Source: Tuctoria greenei
Taxonomy: Eukaryota; Streptophyta; Magnoliopsida; Poales; Poaceae
Direction of reading: 5' to 3'
Length of the DNA: 64,000 nt
Assembly: GCA_036927565.1 (NCBI GenBank)
Contig: JAYESD010000004.1
Coordinates: forward strand, 68,570,933-68,634,932
A program made the translations under genes and the position numbers. Under the pieces are notes generated by a model that worked only from the letters and a program-made list of their open reading frames with translations, ran no database searches and was not told where the DNA came from. Positions 21,843 through 33,174 of the stretch are shown here, one piece after another. Positions within the stretch are counted from its first letter, which is position 1. Each line of letters begins with the position of its first letter.

Positions 21843-21843
<1 letters not shown>

Positions 21844-22726
21844 ATTATTTGATTGGTGCCTAACTCTGGGCATCTATCTGTCCATAGAGTAAAGGTACTG
21901 TCAAAATTGGTACATATTTGACACAAATGTTAGGGTAAATTTTGATAAGAAGTTGAGCATATTTTGGTAAAACTTTATAATAAATTGAGTATTTGAGGTA
22001 GAGGCTAAAAAATATTGATCATTACTTATTACTGTACTATCCAACAACGGTTTAACATCTAGAATAGTTAGACTGCAACTATTTATAAGCCTTTTCCGCA
22101 ATACATTTAAGACAAATAATGTAAACACCTTACATTGAATAGTCTATTAAGTTATTTCTCTATAACTCTGTTCTATAATGGACCCTCAGTTTTACAAATT
22201 TATATAATTTAATAACATGTGATTATATATATATTATGAGAACATTTCTTAAAGCGAATCTAAAATACAAATCTTATGATGTTAAATTATATGAATTTTT
22301 AAAACTATGACTAAAAATAAAATTATTTGACTTTAGCTAAAGCTAAAACGAAGTAATTAGAACATTGTGTGTATGGGCTAAAACGAAGCAATGTAGATTG
22401 TATCGAGTCGAGATGATCTCTTCCGGTTTTCGAGAGAAGAAACGGATCGATCCGTTTTGATTTTGTTTCGGATCCGGTTCAAGTAGCGAAGTCGGGAACC
22501 CTGTTCCCTGCTGCCTCGGCACCGGCCGCCATGGCTTGGTCCGGAGCCCTTGAGGTCGAGGAGCAGTGGCTCCTTATGATTTTTTTATTTTAAAATGTTT
22601 GAAGTTACCTCACCCTTGATCTGAATATGAGTGGTCTAGATACAGCCTAATAATGCAGACAAGTACTCCTCTGAATTGGCTGAAGCAATGCAGAGAACAT
22701 GGATCAACTGTAGGAGTAGAAGTTAA
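21843..22726. other. Upstream region of the FAM192A-like pseudogene
   Basis: A+T-rich DNA gives way to a more G+C-rich stretch at about 22430-22560, plausibly the old promoter or 5' leader. No separate gene is supported. Confidence 0.4.
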
Positions 22727-24284
22727 ATGGGCGGCGATGAGACGACGCCGGGCTTCAAGGCGGCGGCGGCGGGGATGACCAACCCCTCGTCAGCTTCATC
22801 TCCGAGGACAAGGCAAGGCTGCAACTTCGCTCCCAATTCTCTATTTTCGCCCGCTTACCGCCTTACCGCTTGCCCTAGCGTGTAGAATCGGACTGGTGAA
22901 AACCTAGGACAAATCGCTGATATTTTTGGTGTTTTGAAAATCGTAGCTCGATGAGGTGAAGCGGACTCGAGGGGAGCGCTTGAGAACGGCACCGCGCAGC
23001 CTGACAAGCCTCTCTTCCAGGTGAGTTCACCCAAATACTCAGGCAGCATCTCCTGCCGCCGCGTCAACCTTTTACTTCAATCCGATTAGAGACGTGGACT
23101 CCACGCCCAAGGTGATTTGGAGCTAATGTGGGTTCTCGTCCTTCACTCTTCAGATCCTACAGGAAAACAAGGAAAAGAGGGATGCTGAGTTCAATGAGCG
23201 GTTCAAGCACAGTATGTTTCCTAGTACCCTCCCCCGTTACCATGTTATGTTGTACAATTGTGAATGTTGTATCTTCGTGAAATGTAGAGATTTGTTAGTA
23301 ATTGTCATTAGGATGCAGTCACAAAAAGGTTGGCAATCTGTTGTTGTAGCTACAGGTTTAAGTTGCAGCTCAACCGCCACACGTGAATACATATAAAAGT
23401 GTTAATCGATCACTGAAGCATGTGGGTAATGATAGCACTATTGCAGTACTTCAGTTCAGTTTCCAATCATATGTTATAGAAGATTGAATTAAAATCAGGG
23501 TTTAGTTGTGCTGAATTTATCTTTATATACAGCAGGCCAATTGTTTGTTACTTTTGCTGTTTCTGTTTGACATGCATGTGACACAGGTGTGGAACCCTCA
23601 AGTTTGAATTTGGTAAAAATTCGTTGATTGTTCTGTTATTTATTCTATTCAGGACCTCCAAAAGCTTTAGATGAGGGTGAGACAGTTTCTTGACAAAGTG
23701 GCATCCGTATGCATTTTAAACTTTATTTATGGATGCTTGGCAGCTTGTTTTGAACTTTGAAAATCACTGTCCATGCTTGAAATGTCTGATAAATATTGCC
23801 ACCATCGTTATAGGATCCTTGCTAGGGCTGAAATCTTAAGCAACAATAGAACTTATTTGTCATGATCATTGATTCATTTTTGTGTATGATATCAACGTTT
23901 CGTTTGCATATTGTTATCCAGACCTTTGTGTCGCTTAGTCACTTTATACCCTTCCATTTACAAGAGACAAAAGCTCCATTGAGAACTTACATCCAGCTGG
24001 AACAGAACTAGCACTTAAACAATATATTTATCTTAGATCCTATACCTGCACGCCATGAACAGAAAAAATGACTACTTGAGTTGGCCTCATGTTAAAACAC
24101 TTTAATCCCAACAGGATACAACATCTTTTGTGGACTGCGAAACTGTCTCAAATTTTGTACAAGGATAGTTGCCACACAATTAGTGGCCCCAGGCATATTC
24201 TAAGTTACAACTGCATATCCTACAAGACCACCTGAGATTTATTATTTCTTGTACATGTGTTAATTGTATTATTTACTGTCAACT

Positions 24285-25250
24285 GTTGGTATTCCGTACA
24301 AAATATAAACTTGAATTTTCAATAATAAACTGCTTGATTTATTCCTTCAATTTTCAATAATAAACTGCTTGACGGGCCCACCAGACCCACCAACGGCCTG
24401 CATCAGTAGTGCAGAAGTTTGGCTAGGCTCAACAGTCTCCGATCTCCCTAGTCTCTTTCCAGAACGTTTCTTCGGTCGTCCGGCTCTGCTCCGCTGCACG
24501 AGATCCAGATGACTCTACCGTGCGCCGCCAGGACATCCTCCTCCGTGAGCTCCACAATCATGTGCGCCCTTGCACGGGATCTGCGTGCCTCCTACGTCGG
24601 ATTTGGCCCGAGCTCGCGCTGAATCCGTCGGGATCGGCCAGGAGCTCGGCCGCCTCCTCCTCCAGGCACCTCTCCCCTTGCCGCCTGAGCACGACCTCGA
24701 GGAAGCTCGCGGTCGCCGATCTACTTCCGCTAGTATCCACGCGCCGCAAATTCGTGTCGTGCACTTCCGTCGATCGACGTCGCGCGCGCCTCTCGTCTGC
24801 GTGGATTCTCGCGCCAGGCAACTTCCGCTCGCGCGCCTGACCGCGCCCACCTCGTTGTGTGGCAACTATCCTACTCGTCGCCCGCCCCTCACGCGGGAGC
24901 ACGTTCCCTCAGGGAAGGAGACTGGATCTCAAAACTTGAACCGGCTCTGATGTCCATCGTTGGAATTCTGTACAAAAAAATCATCTCGAATTTTCAACTA
25001 TAAACTGCTTGCTTTATTCCTTGGGTTGGCCAGCTATATAGAGATCTGTTACACATAGAAAACACAGTTTTAGGACTCTTTTCGAATATTGTACTCAAAC
25101 TCTAACTTTATCTCTAAAGTGTATCTCTAACTCTAGATGATCTGCACTCTATCTGTAACTTCTCTAAAATATTCTAAAAACCAAGATTAAACTCAACATC
25201 AACATCATTCAACCAGACATAATCTGTAGTAACTAATGTAGTTTCCAACA
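24285..25250 (-). mobile_element. Small TRIM-like non-autonomous LTR element
   Basis: A ~70-bp sequence (TGTTGGTATTCCGTAC ... AATAATAAACTGCTTG) at 24285-24345 recurs at 24958-25020. The right copy extends to a matching TTTCCAACA end near 25250. Inside the right copy, 24944-24957 reads on minus as TGGACATCAGAGC, close to the methionine-tRNA primer site TGGTATCAGAGC. The interior (24375-24940) is G+C-rich, Arg-codon-rich and has no retroviral domain. The left LTR seems truncated and contains a ~27-bp tandem duplication. No exact TSD, so boundaries are provisional. Confidence 0.45.
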
Positions 25251-25437
25251 CAAACAGGGAAAATACTGTTTACATATTTTTATGGAATATTGCTATTTAC
25301 ATGTTACAATTTTTGGGAACATTATGTGAAATATTGTCTTGATTAAAACATTTATCAGTGGGTATAGGAAGGGAATGAGAAATACCACTTTTGCTTTCAA
25401 TTCAAAGGGTTCCTATATATGAATCTTAACTATGATC

Positions 25438-26358
25438 TGTTAGAAAAATAGGAGGCAATTTACTGAACAATTCCAGAAAACACAAGAAAACAGCAGCGAT
25501 CGGCAGACAAACAGGGCGAGAAATAACGCGTACCGATTTGAAGCCGAACGCACCGCTGTAGATCCGACGGCGAACAGTCGCTGCAGGCGTTGGTGACGAT
25601 GTTGAGCCGCAGCGCCCGATCTTCTCGGTAGACGAGCCGTGGTGAAGAACGCGAGCAGTCGCGCAGAGCGCTTACTAAAAACCTTATTCGCCCTCTCCCG
25701 GTGTAGGATCGCAAGGGCGAGCGGTTCTGGAGACCTGCTCTTCCGATTGTCGTTGCACGCCGGCGCTCGGGATGGAGTAGACTAGACGGCGGCGCAAGGA
25801 ACTCGAACATGGGAACGATCTGGTCGTGGGATGTCCTCTGCCGTACAGCGCACACCCATATTTATAGAGTCCCACAGAGGCGGTTCGTATGCGATCCGGA
25901 GGATCTGGATCTGAACTGACTCCGCAGTCGTAAACGTGTCTATCTCCAACGACTTGGACTTTGTCTCGAGTAGCCCCAAAAATTCGGAAGCCCAAAAGCC
26001 CAAAGCCCAATTTAATTTTTTGCAAAAATATAAAATCTGGGCTCGGCTCGAGGCTCGAATTCACCCGAACACACGCGCGCGCGCGCATGTGCGGGGCGGG
26101 GCGGGGCGGGGCAAGGCGTGGCGAGGCGAGCGAGCGAGGAGGAGGAGGAGGAGCGCGCGTGGGCACCCCTCTCTTCCTCTCTTCTCTCTCACTCAAGGAG
26201 TGGAAGAGCAACCTCCCTTATATGTAGTGGTTGCTCCACTTCTACTTCCCATGTGGGACTAAACACTTAGCACCACTCCCTCTTGCCCTAATGGGCCTTT
26301 GAGATTTTGTAGGATTTATTTCTAAATTAGTATTGGGTCAAGCCCATTAATTCCAACA
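25438..26358 (-). repeat. 3' LTR of copia F
   Basis: 921 bp, followed by a minus-strand polypurine tract (GGTGGGGGAT, 26359-26368). It contains a minus-strand TATAAATA at about 25857-25865. A GGGGC repeat (26093-26112) is absent in this form from the other LTR. Confidence 0.9.
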
Positions 26359-26906
26359 ATCCCCCACCAGATCTCAAAGCCATTAGGAGAGAGGTCATTC
26401 TCGTTCTTTATTTGATATACTAGTGTTTTCGGCAGAGACTGTGAAGTTGAACTTCTGCCTAAATCCTCAAGTTTCATCAGGTCACAACTTGAATAATGGA
26501 CTACGCCTTAAATTGCAAGTTTTGTGTGAACTGACTTCACCCAAAGACCATTACCCGTACTTGACTACCAGTAGTCTACCCCGCGGGTGGAGCATATGCG
26601 TCATACTCCCTGGTCTCTTCATGTGCTTTCCAGAGATCACCCAAATCTCACAGACTGCGACGTTAGACAATCGGAGCTTATATAGGTGTGTTTCCTTCAA
26701 GACTGCTCTGTAAGACGACATCTTTACTACACATAGCTAACAAAAACATATTAAGGCAATTCGCCAACCTGCCTTACAGTTTGAGAGTACAAGTATGCAT
26801 CTTCACATAGAGAAGGTATAAAGGAAGTACTCTCCTCGGTGAACCACTAGCTTGTTTTCCCATGTCCTAATTCACGGGATCTCCGATCACATAGGTTGGG
26901 TTACTA

Positions 26907-29900
26907 CTATGGTGTCACATCAATGGGTCTCAAACCCATCTCTCTCGATGCACTTTCTATCACATTACGTGATAGACCCTTCGTAAAAGGATCTGCCAGG
27001 TTTTTGTCTGTTTGTATGTACAAAACAGTAATAACTCCGTAGTTTCTCATTTTCCTGACAGATTTTAAACGTCTCTTGACGTGTCTTGATGATTTTGCAT
27101 TATCCTTAGAACTGGTCACTTTGGCAATCACCGTCTGATTGTCACAGTTCATAAGGATTATCGGCAATGGTTTCTCAACTATAGGCAAATCCATCAAGAG
27201 CTCTCGCAGCCATTCTGCCTCTGCAGTGGCTGTCTCTAAAGAAGTGAGTTCTGCTTCCATGGTTGACCTCGTCAAAATGGTCTGTTTGCAAGACCTCTAT
27301 GATATAGCGGCACCAGCTAGAGTGAACACATATCTACTCGTGGCATAGAGTTCATGAACATCAGAGATCCAGTTCGAATCACTATAACCCTCAAGCACGG
27401 TCGGATGCCCAGTATAGTGAATTCCATAACTCATTGTACCTCTCAGGTAGCGCATAACCCTTTCAAGTGCATGACAATGATCTGTACCCGAGTTTGACAT
27501 GAACCTGCTCAGTTTGCTCATAGCAAACGAGATATCAAGACGGATTGCGCTAACTAGGTACATAAGTGAACCGATCATCTGAGAATATTTGAGTTGATCT
27601 CTTAACTCTTTCTTGTTCTTTCTAAGTATCATGCTGAGATCATAAGGCGTTGGAGAAATCTTACTATCCATAAAGCCGAACCGGCTCAAGATTTTCTCAA
27701 CATAGTGAGATTGACTTAAAGTAATTTCACTCTCATCCTTATTCAGCTTAATGTTCAAAATAACATTAGCTTCAACCAGATCTTTCATATCAAACACTTT
27801 AATAGAAAAGACTTGACCTCAGAAATTATATTAATGCTCGTACAAAAAATTAGTATATCATCCACATACAAACATAATATAACGTTATCGCCCCCACCAT
27901 GGCGATAGTACACGCACTGATCAGCTTCATTAATGACAAAGCCAGCAGACGTCAAAGTACTATCGAACTTTTCATGCCATTGCTTAGGTGCTATTTTCAG
28001 ACCATACAAGGATTTCAACAATTTGCACACCTTTGTCTCTTCACCTTTTACTACGAACCCATCAGACTGTTCCATATAAATTTCCTCTTCCAACTCTCCA
28101 TTAAGGAAAAATGTCTTCACATCCATTTGATGGATGATTAGACCATAAGAGGCAGCCAGAGAAAGTAGTACACGAGTTGTCGTCATTCTGGCGACAGGTG
28201 AATAGGTGTCAAAATAGTCTTCACCTTCTTTTTGAGTATAACCCTTAGCAACTAGTCTCGCTTTGTACTTTTCAATAGTACCGTCAGGCCTGAGCTTCTT
28301 CTTGAACACCCACTTGCAGCCTACTGGTTTGCACCCGTATGACCGTTCAGTTAACTCATAGGTTCCATTGGAAAGAATTGAGTCAATCTCACTATGAACT
28401 GCTTCTTTTCAGTCATCTGCATCAGGTGATGCATATGCCTCTGCTATGGATCTAGGAGTGTCGTCCACAAGGTACACAAAGAAATCATCACCGAAGGATT
28501 TTGCAATCCGTGATCTCTTACTCGACTGAGTTATTTCATTGTGTTCCTCCTCTAGGATATTCTCAAACGATGTATCAAGAAACTCGCTAGTTGTGGTGGA
28601 TTCAGGACAATTTTCAGAAGAGATCCTAGCAGTGCTATGCATATCTTTCATAGGAAAAATATTCTCAAAAAATGTTGCGTCACGAGATTTCATAATAATA
28701 TCAACATGCATATCGGATACTTCAGATTTGACTACTAAAAATCTATATGCGATGCTCTGATGAGCATAGCCTAGAAAGACACAATCCACTGTCTTTGGTC
28801 CCAACTTGCGTTTCTTGGTAATTGGAACATTGACCTTTGCCAAACATACCCAAGTACGCAAGTATGATAGTGATGGTTTTCTCCCAACCCACTCCTCATA
28901 GGGGGTTTTCTCTTTATTCTTGTTTGGAACGCGGTTTAGGACATGACATGAAGTCAATAGAGCCTCCCCCCACCATGTCTTAGATAAACCAGACGTGTCT
29001 AACATGGCATTCACCAAGTCACACAGTGTGCGGTTTTTCCTCTCGGCTACCCCGTTTGATTGGGGTGAATAGGAAGGCGTCCTCTCATGTATAATACTGT
29101 GTTCCGTACAAAAATCATCAAATATTTTGGAAAAATACTCACCACCACGATCTGACCTAAGACGTTTGATCTTTCTCTCTAATTGAGTTTCTACTTCAGA
29201 TTTATAGATTTTAAAGTTGTCTAAAGCTTCATCTTTAGTTTGCAACAAGTAAATATAGCAGAATCTAGTAGAATCGTCTATTAATGTCATAAAATATTTC
29301 TTTCCACCTTTTGTCAACATACCATTCATCTCGCATAGATCAGAATGTATGAGTTCTAATGGTGCCAAATTTCTCTCCTCTGTTGCCTTGTGAGACTTTC
29401 GAGGTTGCTTTGACTACACACAACTATGACACTTAGAACCTTTGACAATAGTGAATTTTAGAATTAATTTGAGACTAGATAGCCGATTCATTAAACCAAA
29501 ATTAACGTTACATAAACGAGAATGTTAAACACTTGCATCATCATTAATGCCGCCACAAATATGGTAAACTGACTTATTATTAAACTCCGAAAGAGAAAAG
29601 CGGAACAGACCACCGCATTCATAGCCTTTACCAATAAATTATCCATGCTTAGACACAACTATTTTATTGGACTCTAAAATTACTTTAAACTCATCTCTGC
29701 ATAGAAGGGTACCACTAACAAGATTCTTGTTCATAGTAGGAACATGCTGCACGTTCTTCAGCTGGACAATCTTCTCCGAAGTGAACTTCAGATCGACCGT
29801 GCCAACACCACGAACAGAAGCATGTGACCCATTCCCCATTAGGACGGCGGAATCCTGGACGAACTGGTAAGAAGTAAACATGGACATGTCAGAACATATA

Positions 29901-30798
29901 TGAACATTAGCACCCGTATCAAACCACCAAGATGGTGTTTGAGAAACAGAAAGAACAGTAAAGGAATTACCGTACCCATCTGCATTGCTGGATGTCACGA
30001 TGTTGATATTCATTTTCCCTTTGCGATATGCCCTCTCAGGACAGTTCTTGGAAATATGTCCCTGCTCCCCACAGGTGTAGCAGCAACCATCATTGGCTTT
30101 GTTTGACTTCTTCTTCTTGAAAGCGGTAGTTTTGTTTGGCTTGAATAGAGACTTGTTCCCTTTGTTCTTGATATTGGATTTTTACACCATATTAACATTG
30201 GCGCTAGATTGACCCTCGCCTCCTTTCTCAGTAGCGTCTTTAGCCCGAGCCTTCTCCTCAACATCAAGAGATGTATCAGATTTTCAACTGATATTTCCTG
30301 TCTCTTGTGTTTGAGAGTTGTGGCGAAGTTCCTCTATGATGGAGGTAACTTTGCAATAATGCACTCAGTCACAAACTTGTCGGGTAAAGGACACTAAAGG
30401 AGATTGAGCTCTCTTGCAAGACATTGTATTTCATGAGCTTGTTCAACTACAGGACGGTTGTTAACCATCTTGTAGTCATGAAAATTCTTCACGATATACA
30501 GTTCATCGCCTGCACCATACTTAGCGTTAAGTGCATCCCAGAACTCCTTCCCATCTGCGACTGTCAGATAGACATCACAGAGTTTATTATCAAGAACACT
30601 TAAGATGCATCCTCTTAGGGCAGAATTGGCTTCCTCGAACTTTGTCTGTTCTTTAACAGACGAAGGACCTTAAGTCTTGCCCTCGGTTACCCAGAAGATC
30701 TTAAGCGATTGGAGCCAGAGCATGGCCTTAACTTGCCACCTCTTGAAGTGCACGCCAGAGAATTTCTCCGGCCTCAGTGCATCGGCTAGAGTCATCAT
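26907..30798 (-). pseudogene. Copia F gag-pol, broken
   Basis: Gag starts near 30798 (MMTLADALRPEKFSG) and has a UBN2-type capsid part with in-frame stops. A CCHC zinc knuckle (CYTCGEQGHISKNC) lies near 30030-30075. Protease shows WFDTGANVHICSD (ORF 30013-29639). The integrase core spans 29368-28409, with LIDDSTRFCYIY, RSDRGGEY and SPQSNGVAERKNR. Reverse transcriptase spans 28309-27297 in two frames, with VAKGYTQ, QMDVKTFFLNG and LYVDDILIF. RNase H covers 27275-26907 and retains EAEWLRELLMD and KNLADPFTKGL. The motif order and catalytic residues are largely kept, but several stops and frame changes inactivate it. Confidence 0.85.
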
Positions 30799-30835
30799 GT
30801 TCAACTCAGGAAATTGCCGAATAAGATTTTTGGAT

Positions 30836-31751
30836 TGTTAGAAAAATAGGAGGCAATTTACTGAACAATTCCGGAAAACACGAGAAAACAGCAGCGATCG
30901 GCAGACAGACGGGACGAGAAATAACGCATACCGATTTGAAGCCGAACGTACCGCTGTAGATCCGACGGCGAACAACCGCTGCAGGCGTTGGTGACGACGT
31001 TAAGTTGCAGCGCCCGATCTCCTCGGTAGACGAGTCGTAGTGAAGAACGCGAGCAGTCGCGCGGAGCGCTTTCCAAAAACCTTATTCGCCCTCTCCCGGT
31101 GCAGGATCGAAAGGGCGAGTGGTTCCGGAGACCTGCTCTCCCGATCGTCGTTGCACGCCGGCGCTCAGGATGGAGTAGACTAGACGGCGGCGCAAGGAAC
31201 GCGAACGTGGGAACGATCTGATCGTGGGATTTTCCTCTGCCGTACGACGCACACTCGTATTTATAGAGTCCCACGGAGGCGGTTCGTATGCGATCCGGAG
31301 GATCTGGATCCGAACTAACTCCGCAGTCGTAAACGTGTCTATCTCCAACGACTTGGACTCTGTCTCGAGTAGCCCCAAAAATTCGAAAGCCCAAAAGCCC
31401 AAAGCCCAATTTAATTTTCTGCAAAAATATAAAATCTGGGCTCGGCTTAAGGCTCGAATTCACACGAACACACGAGCGCGCGCGCGTGTGCTGGGCGAGG
31501 CGTGGCATGGCGTGGTGAGGCGAGCGAGCGAGGAGGAGGAGGAGGAGCGCGCATGGGCCACCCCTCTCTTCCTCTCCTCTCTCACTCAAGGAGTGGAAGA
31601 GCAACCTCCCTTATATGTAGGGGTTGCTCCACTTCCACTTCCCATGTGCGACTAAACACTTAGCACCACTTCCTCTTGCCCTAATGGGCCTTTGAGATTT
31701 TCTAGGATTTATTTCTGAATTAGTATTGGGCCAAACCCATTAATTCCAACA
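30836..31751 (-). repeat. 5' LTR of copia F
   Basis: 916 bp, partner of 25438-26358, with the same TATAAATA region near 31257-31265 on minus. Confidence 0.9.
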
Positions 31752-31937
31752 TGATCTGTCTTCTTTGTTGATTATTATTATATTGACTTGGAGATTCTAA
31801 AGAGAAAATGTTCTGGAGTAAAATGCTTGAATGCTTCAGTAACTTGCTCCAAGGTAGCTGTACACTTGTTCCTGACAAATAAGAGCAAAATGTGTTAGAT
31901 ATATCTTGTAGTCCATGACTAGTTAACTACATCTTAG

Positions 31938-32714
31938 TTCCTTCTCGGTGTTGTCGGGGCGTCGCTTAAACGTCCAGTCAATCTTCCACGGACACCATGG
32001 AGTCTCGCCTCGCCTAGATGTCGAGTCAATCCTCCACGGACACAATGGAGTCTCGCCTCGCGTGGACCAAGTAAGGCGCCCGTCCAGGACGACTAAGTTT
32101 CGCATGGGTGCCTAGGCGTTTTGTCCAGACGGACGCCGAGGACGCCGAAGGTATAGGCGGGGCTTTGGACCGCAGAGACCGCGCTGGAGGCAGAGGGCGT
32201 GCCGGCGCAGGGGGGTGAGTGGGGAAGAGCTGAGTCGTGCCTGCGAAGCTTCGTAAGGGAGCGTAGCGGAGGGAGACAGGGGCTTGGTTGAGTGGAGGAA
32301 GACGACACTCGATCTATCGGGAAGACGAAGTGAAAAGTGACCGATCGATCACGATGTACCGGACGACACAGATTGGTTGGAAGGAAGAATTAGGGTTTGG
32401 AGTTTATTTGGCTTGATGGGCCTTAATGTGCCCCCACGCCCCCACCCCAACCCTGCCACTCTGCCCTCCACCCCGCTGCCTCCACTTTCCTGGCGTGATT
32501 CTCCCTCCGCTCCTGCGGGTCTCCGGCGAGTTCCTGCCCCCTGGCACCTCTGGCGAGTTCCTACTCCTTGTCGCCTGCTGCTTCCCCGCCTCTTCGGCTC
32601 CCCTGTCCCTTCTCCTGCATCGGTGCCCTCTGCCCCACCTCTCGTCTGAAGCTCGCCTAGGCGTTGAGGCAGCCAACGGCAGCCTAGGCGTTGATTTACA
32701 ACCCTGTTCCTTCT
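31938..32714. mobile_element. hAT-like non-autonomous DNA element, TSD TTCCTTCT
   Basis: The element is 31946-32706 (761 bp), between identical 8-bp direct repeats TTCCTTCT (31938-31945 and 32707-32714). Eight bases is the hAT target-duplication length. The left end starts CGGTGTTGT and the right end, reversed, CAGGGTTGT: a short imperfect TIR of the CAGGG type. The interior is C-rich and non-coding, with repeated GCCTAGGCG motifs. Confidence 0.65.
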
Positions 32715-32734
32715 ATCAGGTTACTTTGGCGCAG

Positions 32735-32797
32735 TCAAGGAGGGAGTATGAACAGCAGGTGGCCAGTGAAGAAGCAGAACAAGTCTGGAGTTTTCAC
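32735..32797 (+). pseudogene. Exon 5 of the FAM192A-like pseudogene
   Basis: Twenty-one in-phase codons between an acceptor (TTGGCGCAG|) and donor (|GTGAGT). It begins 28 bases after a hAT-like insertion and ends 45 bases before the LTR of copia element E. It has no frame damage of its own and joins exon 4 in phase (GCATCC|TCAAGG). Confidence 0.8.
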
Positions 32798-32842
32798 GTG
32801 AGTATTATATATTTGTATCTGCAATCTTTATTTATCACTAAG

Positions 32843-32963
32843 TGTTAGACTATGTATTAGGGGGTTAGGGGCATTTTAGTCCTTAGCCTAATAGGCTTTT
32901 TGGGGAACAAGTCTTGTACCCTTGACAACCTTGGTTAATCAACCCAGTCATTATTCTCTAATA
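32843..32963 (+). repeat. 5' LTR of copia E
   Basis: A 121-bp LTR bounded by TGTTAGA..TCTAATA and directly followed by the primer site. Confidence 0.7.
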
Positions 32964-32977
32964 TGGTATCATTAGCC
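32964..32977 (+). promoter_or_regulatory. Primer-binding site of copia E
   Basis: TGGTATCATTAGCC, two changes from the usual TGGTATCAGAGCC complement of initiator methionine tRNA. Confidence 0.75.
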
Positions 32978-33029
32978 AGCTCTTCCTAACCCTAACCCTA
33001 CGACCCTCCACCTCCCTCTAGCAGCCACC

Positions 33030-33174
33030 CATGGTGGGTCAGCCGCCGCCGGCCGCAGATCCGCATGGCCTGGCCGCCTCGCCCCCTTCTCCTCCTTTGG
33101 CCGACGCTGCAACCCCCTTACCTTGGTCGGCAACCGGTCCCTTGGTTGGCAACCGCCGCCGTTGTCGTGGCACC
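33030..33174 (+). pseudogene. Start of copia E gag-pol, interrupted by Sirevirus A
   Basis: Begins MVGQPPPAADPHG and is Pro/Ala-rich. It is cut after 48 codons by Sirevirus A and resumes after 45235. Confidence 0.6.

Larger units (their letters stand above)
25433..31756 (-). mobile_element. Ty1/copia retrotransposon F, complete ends, TSD TGATC
   Basis: LTRs at 25438-26358 and 30836-31751 start TGTTAGAAAAATAGG and end ATTCCAACA, flanked by TGATC (25433-25437 and 31752-31756). Order on minus is gag, protease, integrase, reverse transcriptase, RNase H, which defines copia. The LTRs differ at many positions (several percent by eye), so it is older than Sirevirus A. It sits in intron 4 of the FAM192A-like pseudogene. 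I see no canonical TGGTATCAGAGC primer site next to the 5' LTR. Confidence 0.9.
22727..32797 (+). pseudogene. FAM192A/NIP30-family gene fragment, five exons, three frameshifts
   Basis: The exons fit the N-terminal NIP30 (FAM192A/Fyv6) domain. Exon 1, 22727-22812, ends coding SFISEDK. Exon 2, 22947-23020: LDEVKRTRGER then, after a lost base, ENGTAQPDKPLFQ. Exon 3, 23154-23211: ILQENKEKRDAEFNERFKH. Exon 4, 23653-23706: RPPKALDEGET then, after a 2-base loss, FLDKVAS. Exon 5, 32735-32797: SRREYEQQVASEEAEQVWSFH. Junctions are GT-AG except exon 1, which would use a GC donor (AAG|GCAAGG). One frameshift each in exons 1, 2 and 4 makes a full product impossible. Intron 4 is 9028 bp and filled with transposons; later exons are not in the window. 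Relatives are nuclear proteins: animal PSME3IP1 binds proteasome activator PA28gamma and yeast Fyv6 acts in splicing. A plant role is not known to me. Confidence 0.82.

Noticed and set aside
24515..24950. Overlapping Arg-rich frames on both strands
   Set aside because: They come from the G+C-rich interior of the small TRIM-like element. There is no conserved motif, and overlapping frames on both strands are a composition effect.
25684..26262. Frames of 100-175 codons in the LTRs of copia F (also 30858-31655)
   Set aside because: Both copies occur in the two LTRs and overlap on both strands; they are non-coding LTR sequence.
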